From Bacteroidetes bacterium UBA5697 (GTDB lineage: Bacteria > Bacteroidota > Bacteroidia > B-17B0 > Aurantibacillaceae), in the NCBI GenBank assembly GCA_002420145.1, contig DIHL01000030.1, forward strand, positions 16,251-80,250: a stretch of 64,000 bases of DNA, in the 5' to 3' direction. The notes below the pieces were generated by a model that saw nothing but the letters and a program-made list of their open reading frames with translations, was not told the origin of the DNA and did not search any database. Below are positions 8,560 to 18,043 of this stretch, one piece after another; position 1 is the stretch's first letter, and the number at the start of each line of letters is the position of its first letter. A program made the translations under genes and the position numbers.

Positions 8560-9237
8560 ATGAAGCTTCAAAAATATATCTTCCCCATTTTCATTAGCTC
8601 CAATTTATTGGGACAAAATAATGACGATGTATTTCCTGATTTTCAATTCGGATTAACACATTCTATTTATAGTAGCGTTTGTTTTAAATCAAATTCAATA
8701 AAAAAATCTATCCAAGAGAACAACGATAATACTTACAATTCATCAAAAGTTACTGAAATTCAATATGGCTTTGGTTTAGGAATGTTTTTATGGATGCCTC
8801 TTAACGAAATCGTCATTTTTAAACCTCAAGTAGAAGTTAATTTTTCTAACTCTTGTTTAAAACAGAAAAAAACCATCTACTCTACTTGTTTTGATTTTAG
8901 TGTGTCTCACGGATTCGCTATTGCATTATCACCAGCAAATGAAAACGGAGTAATTTGTATGGCAAGAGACATGAGTTGTTATTTAACAAGCAAACAACCT
9001 TATTTATTAATTGGTCCAAAAATGAATTTCAGAAAATTTGATAATGGTTACATAAATAAAGGATTTCAAAATGAATTTAACTTAGGTTTCTTTGTTGGAT
9101 ATGCTACCAATTATGAATTTCATGGCACAAATTTTTTACAAGAAATCACTTATAATGTTTCAACAACAGCACAAAATCAAATAAATGATTCTAAAAAAAT
9201 CGCTCACACGATATCACTAGCCTTAAGCTTTTATTAG
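8560..9237 (+). CDS. Putative outer-membrane beta-barrel protein (unknown function)
   Basis: I do not recognise a characterised family. The 225-aa protein has a short signal-like N-terminus (KLQKYIFPIFISSNLLGQ), no internal membrane helices, alternating hydrophobic/polar strands with Gly/Tyr/Phe enrichment (YGFGLGMFLWMP, YLLIGPKMNFRKF, FNLGFFVGYATNYEF) and ends in the aromatic LALSFY, which fits a PorT-like or other small outer-membrane barrel. Its stop overlaps the convergent kup stop by four bases. Confidence 0.6.
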   Translation: MKLQKYIFPIFISSNLLGQNNDDVFPDFQFGLTHSIYSSVCFKSNSIKKSIQENNDNTYNSSKVTEIQYGFGLGMFLWMPLNEIVIFKPQVEVNFSNSCLKQKKTIYSTCFDFSVSHGFAIALSPANENGVICMARDMSCYLTSKQPYLLIGPKMNFRKFDNGYINKGFQNEFNLGFFVGYATNYEFHGTNFLQEITYNVSTTAQNQINDSKKIAHTISLALSFY

Positions 9238-11189
9238 TTGATACGGTGTAAGTTGCAATCTTTTGGAGGATTAATAATCATTGGGAATTTTTCAATTTTC
9301 ACCGAACTACTATCTAATCCAAACGCTTTTGCTTCGCTTAAACTGAAACGCTTCAAGAAGAAATAAGCATTTAAAATAATTTTTTCAAATAAAGGCAATT
9401 CATTTTCGTATGACAGGAATTTTTCAATCACCACAAATTTAAAATCACCAATGATATTGTTTTTATTTAATGATTCGTAACGACTTGTAATATCAACTTC
9501 TTTATTTTTCACTAAATCTTCCACTACTTTTCTAAACATTAAATTTACACGTGGAGCAACTCTAAAACCTAATCTAAAATCTACTCGGATAATATCATCA
9601 GCCGCCACATGAGTTACTTTATAATCCATACGATATGGTTCATCCATAACATCCACATGCACAAACCAATAGATGTCGGCGCGTTTAGGGCGTTTTTGTA
9701 AAATAGAGTAAATCACTTTTGATTCAATCTCTTCAGGATTATTTGCCCCAGTCATATAAACTAAGTGAGTAGCGTATTTAGGAATCGATTCATCATTACT
9801 TAAATCAACTAATTTTTGTTGGTGATCCGCTAACTTAACAACGTCAGCATAACGATTACGTATTTTTTTAGCCAAAAACCAAATAGCCATCACCGACATT
9901 AATATTGATGCAATTAACAAGGTAATCCATCCGCCATGAGAAAACTTACTTAAGTTAGCCGCCATGAAAGCAAATTCAATAATTAAATAAACTGTTATAA
10001 TAAAATAAATGAAAAACTGATTATAGCGCTTCATATGCATATAAAAATTCAACAAAGTTGTTGTCATTAACATACATAATACAATAGCTAAACCATAGGC
10101 AGCCTCCATATTTATAGACTCTCTAAAATATAAAACCACACCTATACAACCAGCTAATAATAACCAGTTAATAGAAGGGATATATAATTGTCCTTTCATT
10201 TCAGAAGGGTATTTTACTCCAACTTTTGGCCACAAATTTAAACGCATCGCCTCGTTTATTAAACTAAACGAACCACTAATTAAAGCTTGGGAAGCAATAA
10301 CAGCCGCCATAGTAGCAATTACGATACCGTATGGCAAAAAGCTTTCGGGCATAATAGCATAAAATGGATTACTAGATTTAAATGAATCTAACGTTTGACC
10401 TTGATGAGCAATTAACCAAGCACCTTGTCCAAAGTAATTTAAAACCAAAGTTGTTTTAACAAAAATCCATGAAATACGAATATTCTCTTTACCACAATGT
10501 CCTAAATCTGAATACAAAGCCTCGGCTCCTGTTGTACACAAAAACACTGCACCCAAAATTAAATAGCCTGAAGGATGGATTTGCAATAAATGATAAGCAT
10601 AATATGGATTTAAAGAACTTAAAACACTCCAATTGCTTGTCATTTGGTATACCCCTAAAACACCCAACATTAAAAACCAAAGCATCATCATGGGTCCAAA
10701 AAATTTACCTATAAAACTTGTTCCGAATTGTTGTATAAAAAATAAAGCACATAAAATTCCAATAACAATTGGAACCGTGTTTAATTCTGAATTATAAACC
10801 TTTAATCCTTCAATCGCGGATGACACAGAGATAGGTGGTGTAATAATTCCATCTGCCAATAAAGCGCTACCTCCAATAATAGCAGGCACTAACAGCCACT
10901 TAAATTTTGTGCGTTTTACCAATGTAAATAATGAAAATATCCCTCCTTCTCCTTTGTTATCAGCTCTTAAAGTTAAAATAACGTATTTTATAGTTGTTTG
11001 AAGTGTTAACGTCCAAAAAATACAAGAAATACCTCCTTTTACAATATCGGCATCGATAACTCCCTTTCCTACAATGGCACTCATTACATAAAGTGGAGAA
11101 GTACCAATATCACCATAAATAATTCCAAGAGTAACGATAAGACCTGCAATAGTAACTTTGCTAGCGTGGCCATGATTTTGAGAGCTCAT
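9234..11189 (-). CDS. kup: KUP-family potassium uptake protein
   Basis: Kup is a low-affinity K+/H+ symporter of the inner membrane. The 651-aa length is typical. The N-terminal half holds about 12 membrane segments with the family landmarks GIIYGDIGTSPLYVMSAI, LRADNKGEGGIFSLFTLVKR, LLADGIITPPISVSSAIEGL and TTGAEALYSDLGHCGK. The C-terminal ~200 residues are the soluble domain (YMTGANNPEEI, VDVMDEPY, RLGFRVAPRVN). It is monocistronic and convergent with the barrel-like gene at 8560-9237. Confidence 0.95.
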   Translation of the reverse strand: MSSQNHGHASKVTIAGLIVTLGIIYGDIGTSPLYVMSAIVGKGVIDADIVKGGISCIFWTLTLQTTIKYVILTLRADNKGEGGIFSLFTLVKRTKFKWLLVPAIIGGSALLADGIITPPISVSSAIEGLKVYNSELNTVPIVIGILCALFFIQQFGTSFIGKFFGPMMMLWFLMLGVLGVYQMTSNWSVLSSLNPYYAYHLLQIHPSGYLILGAVFLCTTGAEALYSDLGHCGKENIRISWIFVKTTLVLNYFGQGAWLIAHQGQTLDSFKSSNPFYAIMPESFLPYGIVIATMAAVIASQALISGSFSLINEAMRLNLWPKVGVKYPSEMKGQLYIPSINWLLLAGCIGVVLYFRESINMEAAYGLAIVLCMLMTTTLLNFYMHMKRYNQFFIYFIITVYLIIEFAFMAANLSKFSHGGWITLLIASILMSVMAIWFLAKKIRNRYADVVKLADHQQKLVDLSNDESIPKYATHLVYMTGANNPEEIESKVIYSILQKRPKRADIYWFVHVDVMDEPYRMDYKVTHVAADDIIRVDFRLGFRVAPRVNLMFRKVVEDLVKNKEVDITSRYESLNKNNIIGDFKFVVIEKFLSYENELPLFEKIILNAYFFLKRFSLSEAKAFGLDSSSVKIEKFPMIINPPKDCNLHRIN

Positions 11190-11388
11190 TTAAATAGGTT
11201 GTTAAAGAATTGTAAAATTACTACTAATCCTAATGCTAAAACGTTTTTTAGAATAATAATTATAAAATAAAGATGGTTGAAAATTTGACTTTTTCATTCA
11301 AAAGCTGTTTACTTGCAAAAACTAAACTTTAGGTCAATTTTTCAAATATTTTCGCTATCTTTATTTACTGTTTTTAACTCTATTAACT

Positions 11389-13245
11389 ATGGCATTCAAA
11401 GCATACATCATATTATTTATTTTTTCCATCTCTTCCGTATTTTCTCAAACAAATACTTCTAGAAAATATTTTAGTCATACTAAAAAAGCTACTGTAAATT
11501 TTGAGAGTATTACTCAGGATTTTAGCCCAACCCTTTTAGTGAGAGAAATGCCAAAACCAGGGTCAGGAAAAATGGTACATTATAATTATCCTGAAACAAA
11601 GGATAAAAGCAAACAAACTCAAAAAACACAAACTACTTTACCAAACTTAGCATTGGGGTCTAGTTTTTTTGGGAATCCATTTGGCAATAGCACCCCAACA
11701 GATAATGACATTGCCATTTCCGATTCAGGAATGATTGTTTCGGTTATCAATACAAATATTTTAATTTATAATACCAAAACATCTACTGCTTCTCCAGTAA
11801 AATCATTAGCAGCATTTACTACACCAGTAAACAACAAACATCAAGAATTCGATCCAAAAGTAATGTACGACCCAAATGCTGATAAATTTGTACTGATGTG
11901 TCCAGTTGGATTTGTTGATTCTACTAGCAAAATTATTGTAGGGTTTTCTCAAACTAACGACCCTAATGGAAATTGGAATTTATATACTTTACCTGGCAAT
12001 CCTCTTAACAATAATTTGTGGTCGGATTATCCAATGATATCTATGACAGACAAAGAACTATTTTTAAGCATTAATTTATTGTATAACGACAGTTCTTGGC
12101 AAACAGGATTTGTTGAAACAATTATTTGGCAAATGAAAAAAGATAGCGGGTATGCTGGATTACCTCTAGGCTCTTATTTACATCACAATATTAATTTTAA
12201 CGGAAAGGCCATTCGTAACTTATGTCCTGCAAAAGGCGGCAGCCAATTATATGGGCCAAATATGTACTTTGTTTCAAACAGAAATTTAGCCTCACAAAAC
12301 GACACCGTGTTTTTAGTAGAAGTAACAGATACTATTGGTGCTCCAACAAACACTGTTACAACTAAAGCATTAATTAGTAATCAACCTTATTATTTTCCGC
12401 CAAGCGGGCGACAAGCGGTAGCTACACAGAGTTTAGCAACGAATGACTCAAGAAATTTAGGCGCTTTTTACGAAAACAATAAAATTCAATATGTACATAA
12501 TACCAATAACCCGCTTAATAATCAAGTAACCATTTATTATGGCGTTATTGATAGTCCTCAAAATGCAACCCCAACAGTAACTGGATATATCATAAACAAT
12601 GACACTGTTGATTTTGCCTATCCAAATATTTCGTATGCTGGCTTAAATGCAACCGACCATACTGCCATTATCTCATTTGACCATAGCTCTAATAAAATTG
12701 CCGCAGGAGTATCAGCTATTAAAGCAGATGCAATGGGTAATTTTTCAAACATTTTACGAATTAAAAATGGGGCAGCCCACGTTAATGTTTTAACAGATAA
12801 TTTAGAAAGATGGGGCGATTATTCTGGCTCTCAAAGAAGATATAATAAACCTGGAGAAGTATGGATGAGCGGTTACTATGGCTATAACATTAATGCTTTT
12901 AATAAAAATAGACATGGTGCTTGGATTGCTCAATTAGCTACAGATGCTAGTATTATTACTAATGTTTCGAGTACAATAAAAAACAATTCCTCTCCAGCAT
13001 TGTTATTCCCTAATCCAGCACAAGATTTATTTAGCGTGGAAATTAATTTAGAAAAACCGGAATATTTAAGTTTTGAATTATACGATGTCAATGGAAAATT
13101 AATAGAAGTTCTTTTAAGGGATTGGGTGAAAACAAAATCAAACACATTTAGTTTTAGTTTAAAAGATGTGAGTAATGGCATTTACTTCTTAAAAATTACT
13201 GGTAATAATAATACTAACATCACTAAAAAAATCATTAAACAATAA
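11389..13245 (+). CDS. Secreted protein with T9SS type A sorting domain (unknown function)
   Basis: The 618-aa protein has a signal peptide (residues 1-19, ending FSQ), a large central region rich in beta-strand motifs with repeated phrases about values and dates that resemble beta-propeller-like surface proteins, and a C-terminal T9SS type A signal: LLFPNPAQDLFSVEI, then YDVNGKLIEV, then GIYFLKIT and a KKIIKQ tail. The signal predicts export across the outer membrane and release or A-LPS anchoring. I cannot name an enzymatic function. It is followed after one base by another T9SS gene whose last 69 bases are nearly identical. Confidence 0.8.
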   Translation: MAFKAYIILFIFSISSVFSQTNTSRKYFSHTKKATVNFESITQDFSPTLLVREMPKPGSGKMVHYNYPETKDKSKQTQKTQTTLPNLALGSSFFGNPFGNSTPTDNDIAISDSGMIVSVINTNILIYNTKTSTASPVKSLAAFTTPVNNKHQEFDPKVMYDPNADKFVLMCPVGFVDSTSKIIVGFSQTNDPNGNWNLYTLPGNPLNNNLWSDYPMISMTDKELFLSINLLYNDSSWQTGFVETIIWQMKKDSGYAGLPLGSYLHHNINFNGKAIRNLCPAKGGSQLYGPNMYFVSNRNLASQNDTVFLVEVTDTIGAPTNTVTTKALISNQPYYFPPSGRQAVATQSLATNDSRNLGAFYENNKIQYVHNTNNPLNNQVTIYYGVIDSPQNATPTVTGYIINNDTVDFAYPNISYAGLNATDHTAIISFDHSSNKIAAGVSAIKADAMGNFSNILRIKNGAAHVNVLTDNLERWGDYSGSQRRYNKPGEVWMSGYYGYNINAFNKNRHGAWIAQLATDASIITNVSSTIKNNSSPALLFPNPAQDLFSVEINLEKPEYLSFELYDVNGKLIEVLLRDWVKTKSNTFSFSLKDVSNGIYFLKITGNNNTNITKKIIKQ

Positions 13246-13246
13246 A

Positions 13247-14296
13247 TTGAAACTCAATAAATTCATATTTGGTTTGATACTAGCGTTTAGTTTTTTAAAA
13301 ATGAACGCGGGCTACCATGCTGGTAATATTACTTACAGTTGGCTGTATGGATATACCTACCAAATTAAATTAACAACATTTACTGACATCGGTAACGCAA
13401 ATTTTTACGATCCTTGTCAAGATACTTTATGCTATGGTGACGGAACAGGAATTGCTATTTTAAGAAGCAATGGGCCTATTGCTGGATGCGCACCAGCTCA
13501 CCAAGGAGTTCCTATTAATCCAAACATCAATATGAATGAGTATGTAACCACACATACCTATCCAGGACCTGGCAATTATATAATTTGTTTTAATCAACCA
13601 AACAGAAATGTAGGAATCAATAATATTCCAAATTCAGTTAATCAAGCCTTTTCTTTAGAAAGCTATTTAATCATTCCACTCTTTGGTTCTGGAAAAAACA
13701 CTTCATCTGTATTTGGAAATTTACCTTTAGATTATGGATGCATAACCAATAGTTGTTATTATTATAATCCTGCTGCAACTGATATTGATGGGGACAGTTT
13801 ATCTTACGAGGTTTTTGCTTGTTTAAATCCAGGCTCAACACTTCCAGCTTCTGGAGCAAGCGGAACATTTAGCATTAACCCAATCTCTGGTTTATTAAGT
13901 TGGTGTAATCCTCAACTAAGTGGTGACCATAATGTTATTATAAAAATTAACGAATGGAGGAAAGATGATGATGGAAGTTATTATTTAGTGGGTTATGTTC
14001 ATAGAGATACTCAATTTAATATTTCTAGTTGCACAAACATTGATGAAGAAAAACAATTAGAAAATAAGATTATAGTATTTCCTAATCCCACAAATAATTA
14101 TGCAGAAATTGGTTTAGTAGAAAAAGAAAATTACACTATTCAGTTATATGATGTCATGGGTAATATTCTTATCTCCGAAATTAAAGTAAACAATAACTAT
14201 ACTCTGAATTTAGGAAATATGGCACAAGGCATTTACTTCTTAAAAATCACTGACAGTTCTAATACTAGCATCACTAAAAAAATTATTAAACAATAA
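13247..14296 (+). CDS. Secreted protein with T9SS type A sorting domain; short paralogue of the next gene
   Basis: The TTG at 13247, one base after the previous stop, is the likely start because it supplies a complete signal peptide (KLNKFIFGLILAFSFLKMNAG); the next ATG would begin inside that signal. Residues about 20-265 match, with extended identity, the N-terminal 260 residues of the next protein (AGxITYxWLYGYTYQIK, VLRSNG-like turn, YPGPGNY, GINNIPNSVNQ, DxDGDSLSYE). The C-terminus is a type A sorting signal (IVFPNPTNNYAEI ... GIYFLKIT ... KKIIKQ). Function unknown; probably a surface or matrix protein. Confidence 0.8.
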   Translation: MKLNKFIFGLILAFSFLKMNAGYHAGNITYSWLYGYTYQIKLTTFTDIGNANFYDPCQDTLCYGDGTGIAILRSNGPIAGCAPAHQGVPINPNINMNEYVTTHTYPGPGNYIICFNQPNRNVGINNIPNSVNQAFSLESYLIIPLFGSGKNTSSVFGNLPLDYGCITNSCYYYNPAATDIDGDSLSYEVFACLNPGSTLPASGASGTFSINPISGLLSWCNPQLSGDHNVIIKINEWRKDDDGSYYLVGYVHRDTQFNISSCTNIDEEKQLENKIIVFPNPTNNYAEIGLVEKENYTIQLYDVMGNILISEIKVNNNYTLNLGNMAQGIYFLKITDSSNTSITKKIIKQ

Positions 14297-14305
14297 CACA
14301 TTATC

Positions 14306-17008
14306 ATGTTTAAAGCAAAGCACTATTTATTTCTATTTTTTGTTGTAGGTTTTTTCCTTACATCAAAAGCTACTCACAACAGAGCGGGAGAAATTACATA
14401 CAAATGGCTATATGGCTATACGTATCAAATAAAAATAACAACCTACACCAACATTGCTATTATTGGAGGGCAAATGCCAGCCGATAGATGCGAAGATACT
14501 TTGTATTTTGGCGATGGTACTAGAGCGGTTGTTTTAAGAAGTAATGGTGTGGTTGGAGGCTGTGCTCCAGCTGGTGAAGGCGTTCCTATTAATTCTGATA
14601 TTAAACTAAACGAATACATTACAACACATACTTATCCAGGTCCAGGAAATTACAAAATGAGTATGGAAGACCCCAACAGAAATGCTGGGATTAACAATAT
14701 TCCAAATTCAGTGAATCAAGTGTTTTATATCGAATCGTATTTAGTAATTCCTTTGTTTGGAACTGGAAAAAACAGCTCACCAGTTTTAACCTTCCCTCCT
14801 ATTGATAATGGATGTGTAGGCAAATGTTTTTTACATAATCCTGGAGCTTATGATGTGGATGGCGATAGTTTGTCTTATGAGCTCACTTATTGCAGAGGAC
14901 ATGCAGGCGCAATGTGTCCTGGTTATTCATATCCAGCAGATGGTGGTGGAACTTACAATGTAAATGCCATTACAGGAACTTTAACTTGGTGTACTCCTCA
15001 GCTGCAAGATGAATTTAACTTGGCCATGATTATTAAAGAATGGAGAAAGAATGATGATGGAGATTATTTTTTAATAGGTTATATTTTAAGAGATTTACAG
15101 GTAGATATTATTGCTTGTAATAATAATCAACCAATTATAAAACCAATTACAGATACTTGTGTTTTGGCGGGAAGTATCATCACTAAAACCATCACAGCAA
15201 CCGATCCTGATAATGACATTTTAACCATGGAAGCCAATGGTGGACCGTTTGGAGTAACTGCTCCCATTGCTACATTTTCGGCACCTGCTGGATTAACACC
15301 TATTAATGGATTATTTACTTGGCAAACGAGTTGTGCTCACATTAGAAAAGCACCTTATCAAGTTACTATCAAAGTAAAGGATAATGATCCAACAGTAAAT
15401 TTAGTAGATTTTAAAACCTTTAATATTACGGTTATTGCTCCGCCGCCATTAAATTTAACGGCAGTTCCAATGGGAAGTAATATAAAATTAACTTGGCAAA
15501 AACCCGTATGTCATTTAACTACTGGAAATAAAATTGAGCGATATTGTGTTTACAGAAAAGACAATTGCTCACCTTGGACACCTTCTATTTGTGAAGTTGG
15601 AGTACCTGCCTATACTGGTTTTGTTAGAATTGGTTGTACTACCAGTTTAAATGACACCACTTTTTTAGATACTAATAACGGAAATGGACTATCACAAGGA
15701 ACCAACTATAGCTATATTATTGAAGCTGTTTACACTGATGGCTCCCTTAGTTATGCTTCTAATCAAGTTTGCGTTCAATTAAAACGTGATGTTCCTATTT
15801 TAGTGAATGTAGATGTGCAAACTACCGATGTAACAACTGGAGCTGTATTTGTGAGATGGATAAAACCATTATTAGGCGCAAATGCATTAGATACTATTTC
15901 AGTTACTGGACCTTACGAATTTAGATTGGTTCATCATGATGGATTTACTGGAACTTTTAGTACGGTTTACTCTGTTACCAAACCCTATTTTAAAGCTTTA
16001 GATCAATTAACCGATACTACTTTCCTTCATGTGGGAACAACAGGAACTCCATTAAATACAAAAACAATTGCTCACACATATAAAATAGAATTTTATGCAA
16101 ATGGACAATTTATAGGTAACGGACAAAAAGCTTCTTCTGTGTTTTTATCATTAACTCCTAGTGATAATAAAATGACACTTACGTGGCAACATCAAACACC
16201 ATGGACTAATTACTTGTACTACATCTACAGAAAAGGTCCTTCTCAAGCCGTGTTCACACTAAGAGATAGCACTAATTTATTAACTTACACAGATACTGGG
16301 TTAGTAAATGGTATTGATTATTGTTACAAAGTTCAATCAAAAGGTCAATATTCTGATCCTAGCATCTTGAGACCTTTATTAAATTTCTCTCAAGAATTAT
16401 GTGAAAAACCTAAAGACTCTACTCCTCCATGTGCGCCAACTTTAGGCATTCAATCAGATTGTTTAATTCCAAATGTAATTTTAACATGGAATAATCCAAA
16501 TCATACTTGTAGTGATGATGTGGTAAAATACAATATTTATTTTTCTGAAACGGAAGATGAGCCACTAGTTTTGGTTGACTCAATTAAAACTGTAAACGAC
16601 ACCATTTTAGCTTTTGATAATTTAGTATCTATTGCTGGTTGCTATGCCATTAGTGCCGTTGATTCATTTGGTAATGAAAGTGCATTAAGTGCGAAGCTAT
16701 GTGTAGATAATTGCCCTGAATACGAATTACCAAATGTGATTACAGTAAACGGGGATGGAATCAATGATTTCTTTAAACCTATAAAAAATAAATTTATTAA
16801 AGATATTGACTTAAAGGTGTATAATCGTTGGGGCACACTTGTTTTTGAAACTACCGACCCTGCTATTATGTGGGATGGAAAAGTGATTCAATCTAAACTA
16901 TTGTGTACTGAAGGAACTTACTTCTATGTGTGTCAGGTTAATGAAATTAGGGTTAAGGGAATTGTATCAAGAGACTTGAAAGGCTTCCTGCAAATATTCC
17001 ACAAGTAG
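14306..17008 (+). CDS. Large secreted protein with gliding-motility-associated C-terminal domain (T9SS type B)
   Basis: The 900-aa protein starts with a signal peptide (FKAKHYLFLFFVVGFFLTSKA), then the same ~260-residue domain as the upstream paralogue, a cadherin/Ig-like region (about 270-370), and fibronectin-III-like modules (about 380-480, 600-690, 710-800). The C-terminal ~85 residues are the CHU_C/T9SS type B domain with NVITVNGDGINDFFKPI and DLKVYNRWGTLVFET. Type B cargo is exported by T9SS with its own recognition module, and members include adhesins such as SprB. A surface adhesin is plausible but not shown. Confidence 0.85.
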   Translation: MFKAKHYLFLFFVVGFFLTSKATHNRAGEITYKWLYGYTYQIKITTYTNIAIIGGQMPADRCEDTLYFGDGTRAVVLRSNGVVGGCAPAGEGVPINSDIKLNEYITTHTYPGPGNYKMSMEDPNRNAGINNIPNSVNQVFYIESYLVIPLFGTGKNSSPVLTFPPIDNGCVGKCFLHNPGAYDVDGDSLSYELTYCRGHAGAMCPGYSYPADGGGTYNVNAITGTLTWCTPQLQDEFNLAMIIKEWRKNDDGDYFLIGYILRDLQVDIIACNNNQPIIKPITDTCVLAGSIITKTITATDPDNDILTMEANGGPFGVTAPIATFSAPAGLTPINGLFTWQTSCAHIRKAPYQVTIKVKDNDPTVNLVDFKTFNITVIAPPPLNLTAVPMGSNIKLTWQKPVCHLTTGNKIERYCVYRKDNCSPWTPSICEVGVPAYTGFVRIGCTTSLNDTTFLDTNNGNGLSQGTNYSYIIEAVYTDGSLSYASNQVCVQLKRDVPILVNVDVQTTDVTTGAVFVRWIKPLLGANALDTISVTGPYEFRLVHHDGFTGTFSTVYSVTKPYFKALDQLTDTTFLHVGTTGTPLNTKTIAHTYKIEFYANGQFIGNGQKASSVFLSLTPSDNKMTLTWQHQTPWTNYLYYIYRKGPSQAVFTLRDSTNLLTYTDTGLVNGIDYCYKVQSKGQYSDPSILRPLLNFSQELCEKPKDSTPPCAPTLGIQSDCLIPNVILTWNNPNHTCSDDVVKYNIYFSETEDEPLVLVDSIKTVNDTILAFDNLVSIAGCYAISAVDSFGNESALSAKLCVDNCPEYELPNVITVNGDGINDFFKPIKNKFIKDIDLKVYNRWGTLVFETTDPAIMWDGKVIQSKLLCTEGTYFYVCQVNEIRVKGIVSRDLKGFLQIFHK

Positions 17009-17016
17009 TTAATATT

Positions 17017-17976
17017 GTGTCGAAACGAACAACTCTTATATTTTCTATTTTAGTAGGATACATCGTCCTTCAATTTTTATGGTGGGAAATTTTATTGGTA
17101 CGTCAATCAGATAACATCATTTCTTTAAAACAAAATATTGCAGCGCTATCTTCCAGTGACGATAAAATTATATTTAGAGATGTTGCCGATTTACAAAAAA
17201 AGAAAAACGCCAGGGTTTACATGATTGTAGGCGAAGGTACTGTGTTTCTTTTAATACTATTATTTGGTGTGTACCAAGTACGTAAATCCATTAAAAGAGA
17301 AAGTGAATTGGCTAATCAAAAAAGTAATTTTATTTTAAGCGTGTCGCACGAATTAAAAACACCCATTGCTGCCACCAAATTACAATTACAAACTCTTATA
17401 AAACATGATTTAGATCGTGATAAACAAAAAGAGTTATTGAATAATGCTTTAACTGAAAACAATCGTTTGCACAAATTAGTGGATAATGTTTTGATGGCTA
17501 ATCAAATTGAGAACAACAACTTAAGCATACAAAAAGAAAATTTAAACTTAAGTGAGTTACTTGAAAATACAGTTAAACGCTATTTTTCAGAACCATTAGA
17601 AAAGAAACATATTTCTTTAAACATAGAGCCAAATATCTTTTACTCTGGCGATAAAGAATTATTACCTTCCATCTTTATCAACCTTATTGAAAACGCCATC
17701 AAATATTCGTTTGAAACTATCTCCATTGAGGTGATTTTAAAAAGCATCAATAACAAACCATTATTAGAAATTAAAGACCAAGGCTGCGGTATTTCTGATA
17801 AAGAAAAAGAAACCGTGTTTCAAAAGTTTTTTAGAAGTGGTAGTGAAAACACTCGCAAAACGAAAGGCACAGGCATTGGTTTGTTTATTGTAAAAAGTAT
17901 TTGTGATTTACATCAAATCACTATAAAAATAATTAATAATCAACCAAAAGGAAGTGTTTTTCAAATTCAGTTTTAA
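17017..17976 (+). CDS. Membrane sensor histidine kinase (HisKA/HATPase_c)
   Basis: The start is the GTG at 17017, eight bases after the previous stop. The 319-aa protein has two membrane segments (about 7-25 and 68-86) flanking a short periplasmic loop of ~40 residues, then the dimerisation H-box SVSHELKTPI with phospho-acceptor His111, the N-box LIENAIKYS, G1 box DQGCGIS, F-box FQKFFR and G2 box GTGIGLFIV. It should be an active kinase. The loop is too short for a known sensor domain. No response regulator is adjacent, so the partner is elsewhere. Confidence 0.9.
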   Translation: MSKRTTLIFSILVGYIVLQFLWWEILLVRQSDNIISLKQNIAALSSSDDKIIFRDVADLQKKKNARVYMIVGEGTVFLLILLFGVYQVRKSIKRESELANQKSNFILSVSHELKTPIAATKLQLQTLIKHDLDRDKQKELLNNALTENNRLHKLVDNVLMANQIENNNLSIQKENLNLSELLENTVKRYFSEPLEKKHISLNIEPNIFYSGDKELLPSIFINLIENAIKYSFETISIEVILKSINNKPLLEIKDQGCGISDKEKETVFQKFFRSGSENTRKTKGTGIGLFIVKSICDLHQITIKIINNQPKGSVFQIQF

Positions 17977-17980
17977 TTTT

Positions 17981-18028
17981 GTCACGCTGAGCGCCTGCCT
18001 TGTCGTTAGACAGGGAGTCGAAACGCTT
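17981..18028. repeat. Intergenic palindromic repeat (GTCA-CTGAG type)
   Basis: This short element starts GTCACGCTGAGC, has an internal stem-loop (CTGCCTTGTC and the GACAGGGAG segment), and ends GAGTCGAAACGCTT. Related sequences occur at 19204-19262, 22753-22778, 41712-41735 and 59824-59869. It lies just before the chosen ATG of the binding lipoprotein, which argues against the longer reading frame that would translate it. Confidence 0.5.
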
Positions 18029-18043
18029 AAACCACTAGCAATT

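Noticed and set aside
17954..18043. Upstream extension of the binding lipoprotein (30 residues)
   Set aside because: It translates a palindromic repeat and overlaps the kinase gene; the ATG at 18044 gives a proper lipoprotein signal.
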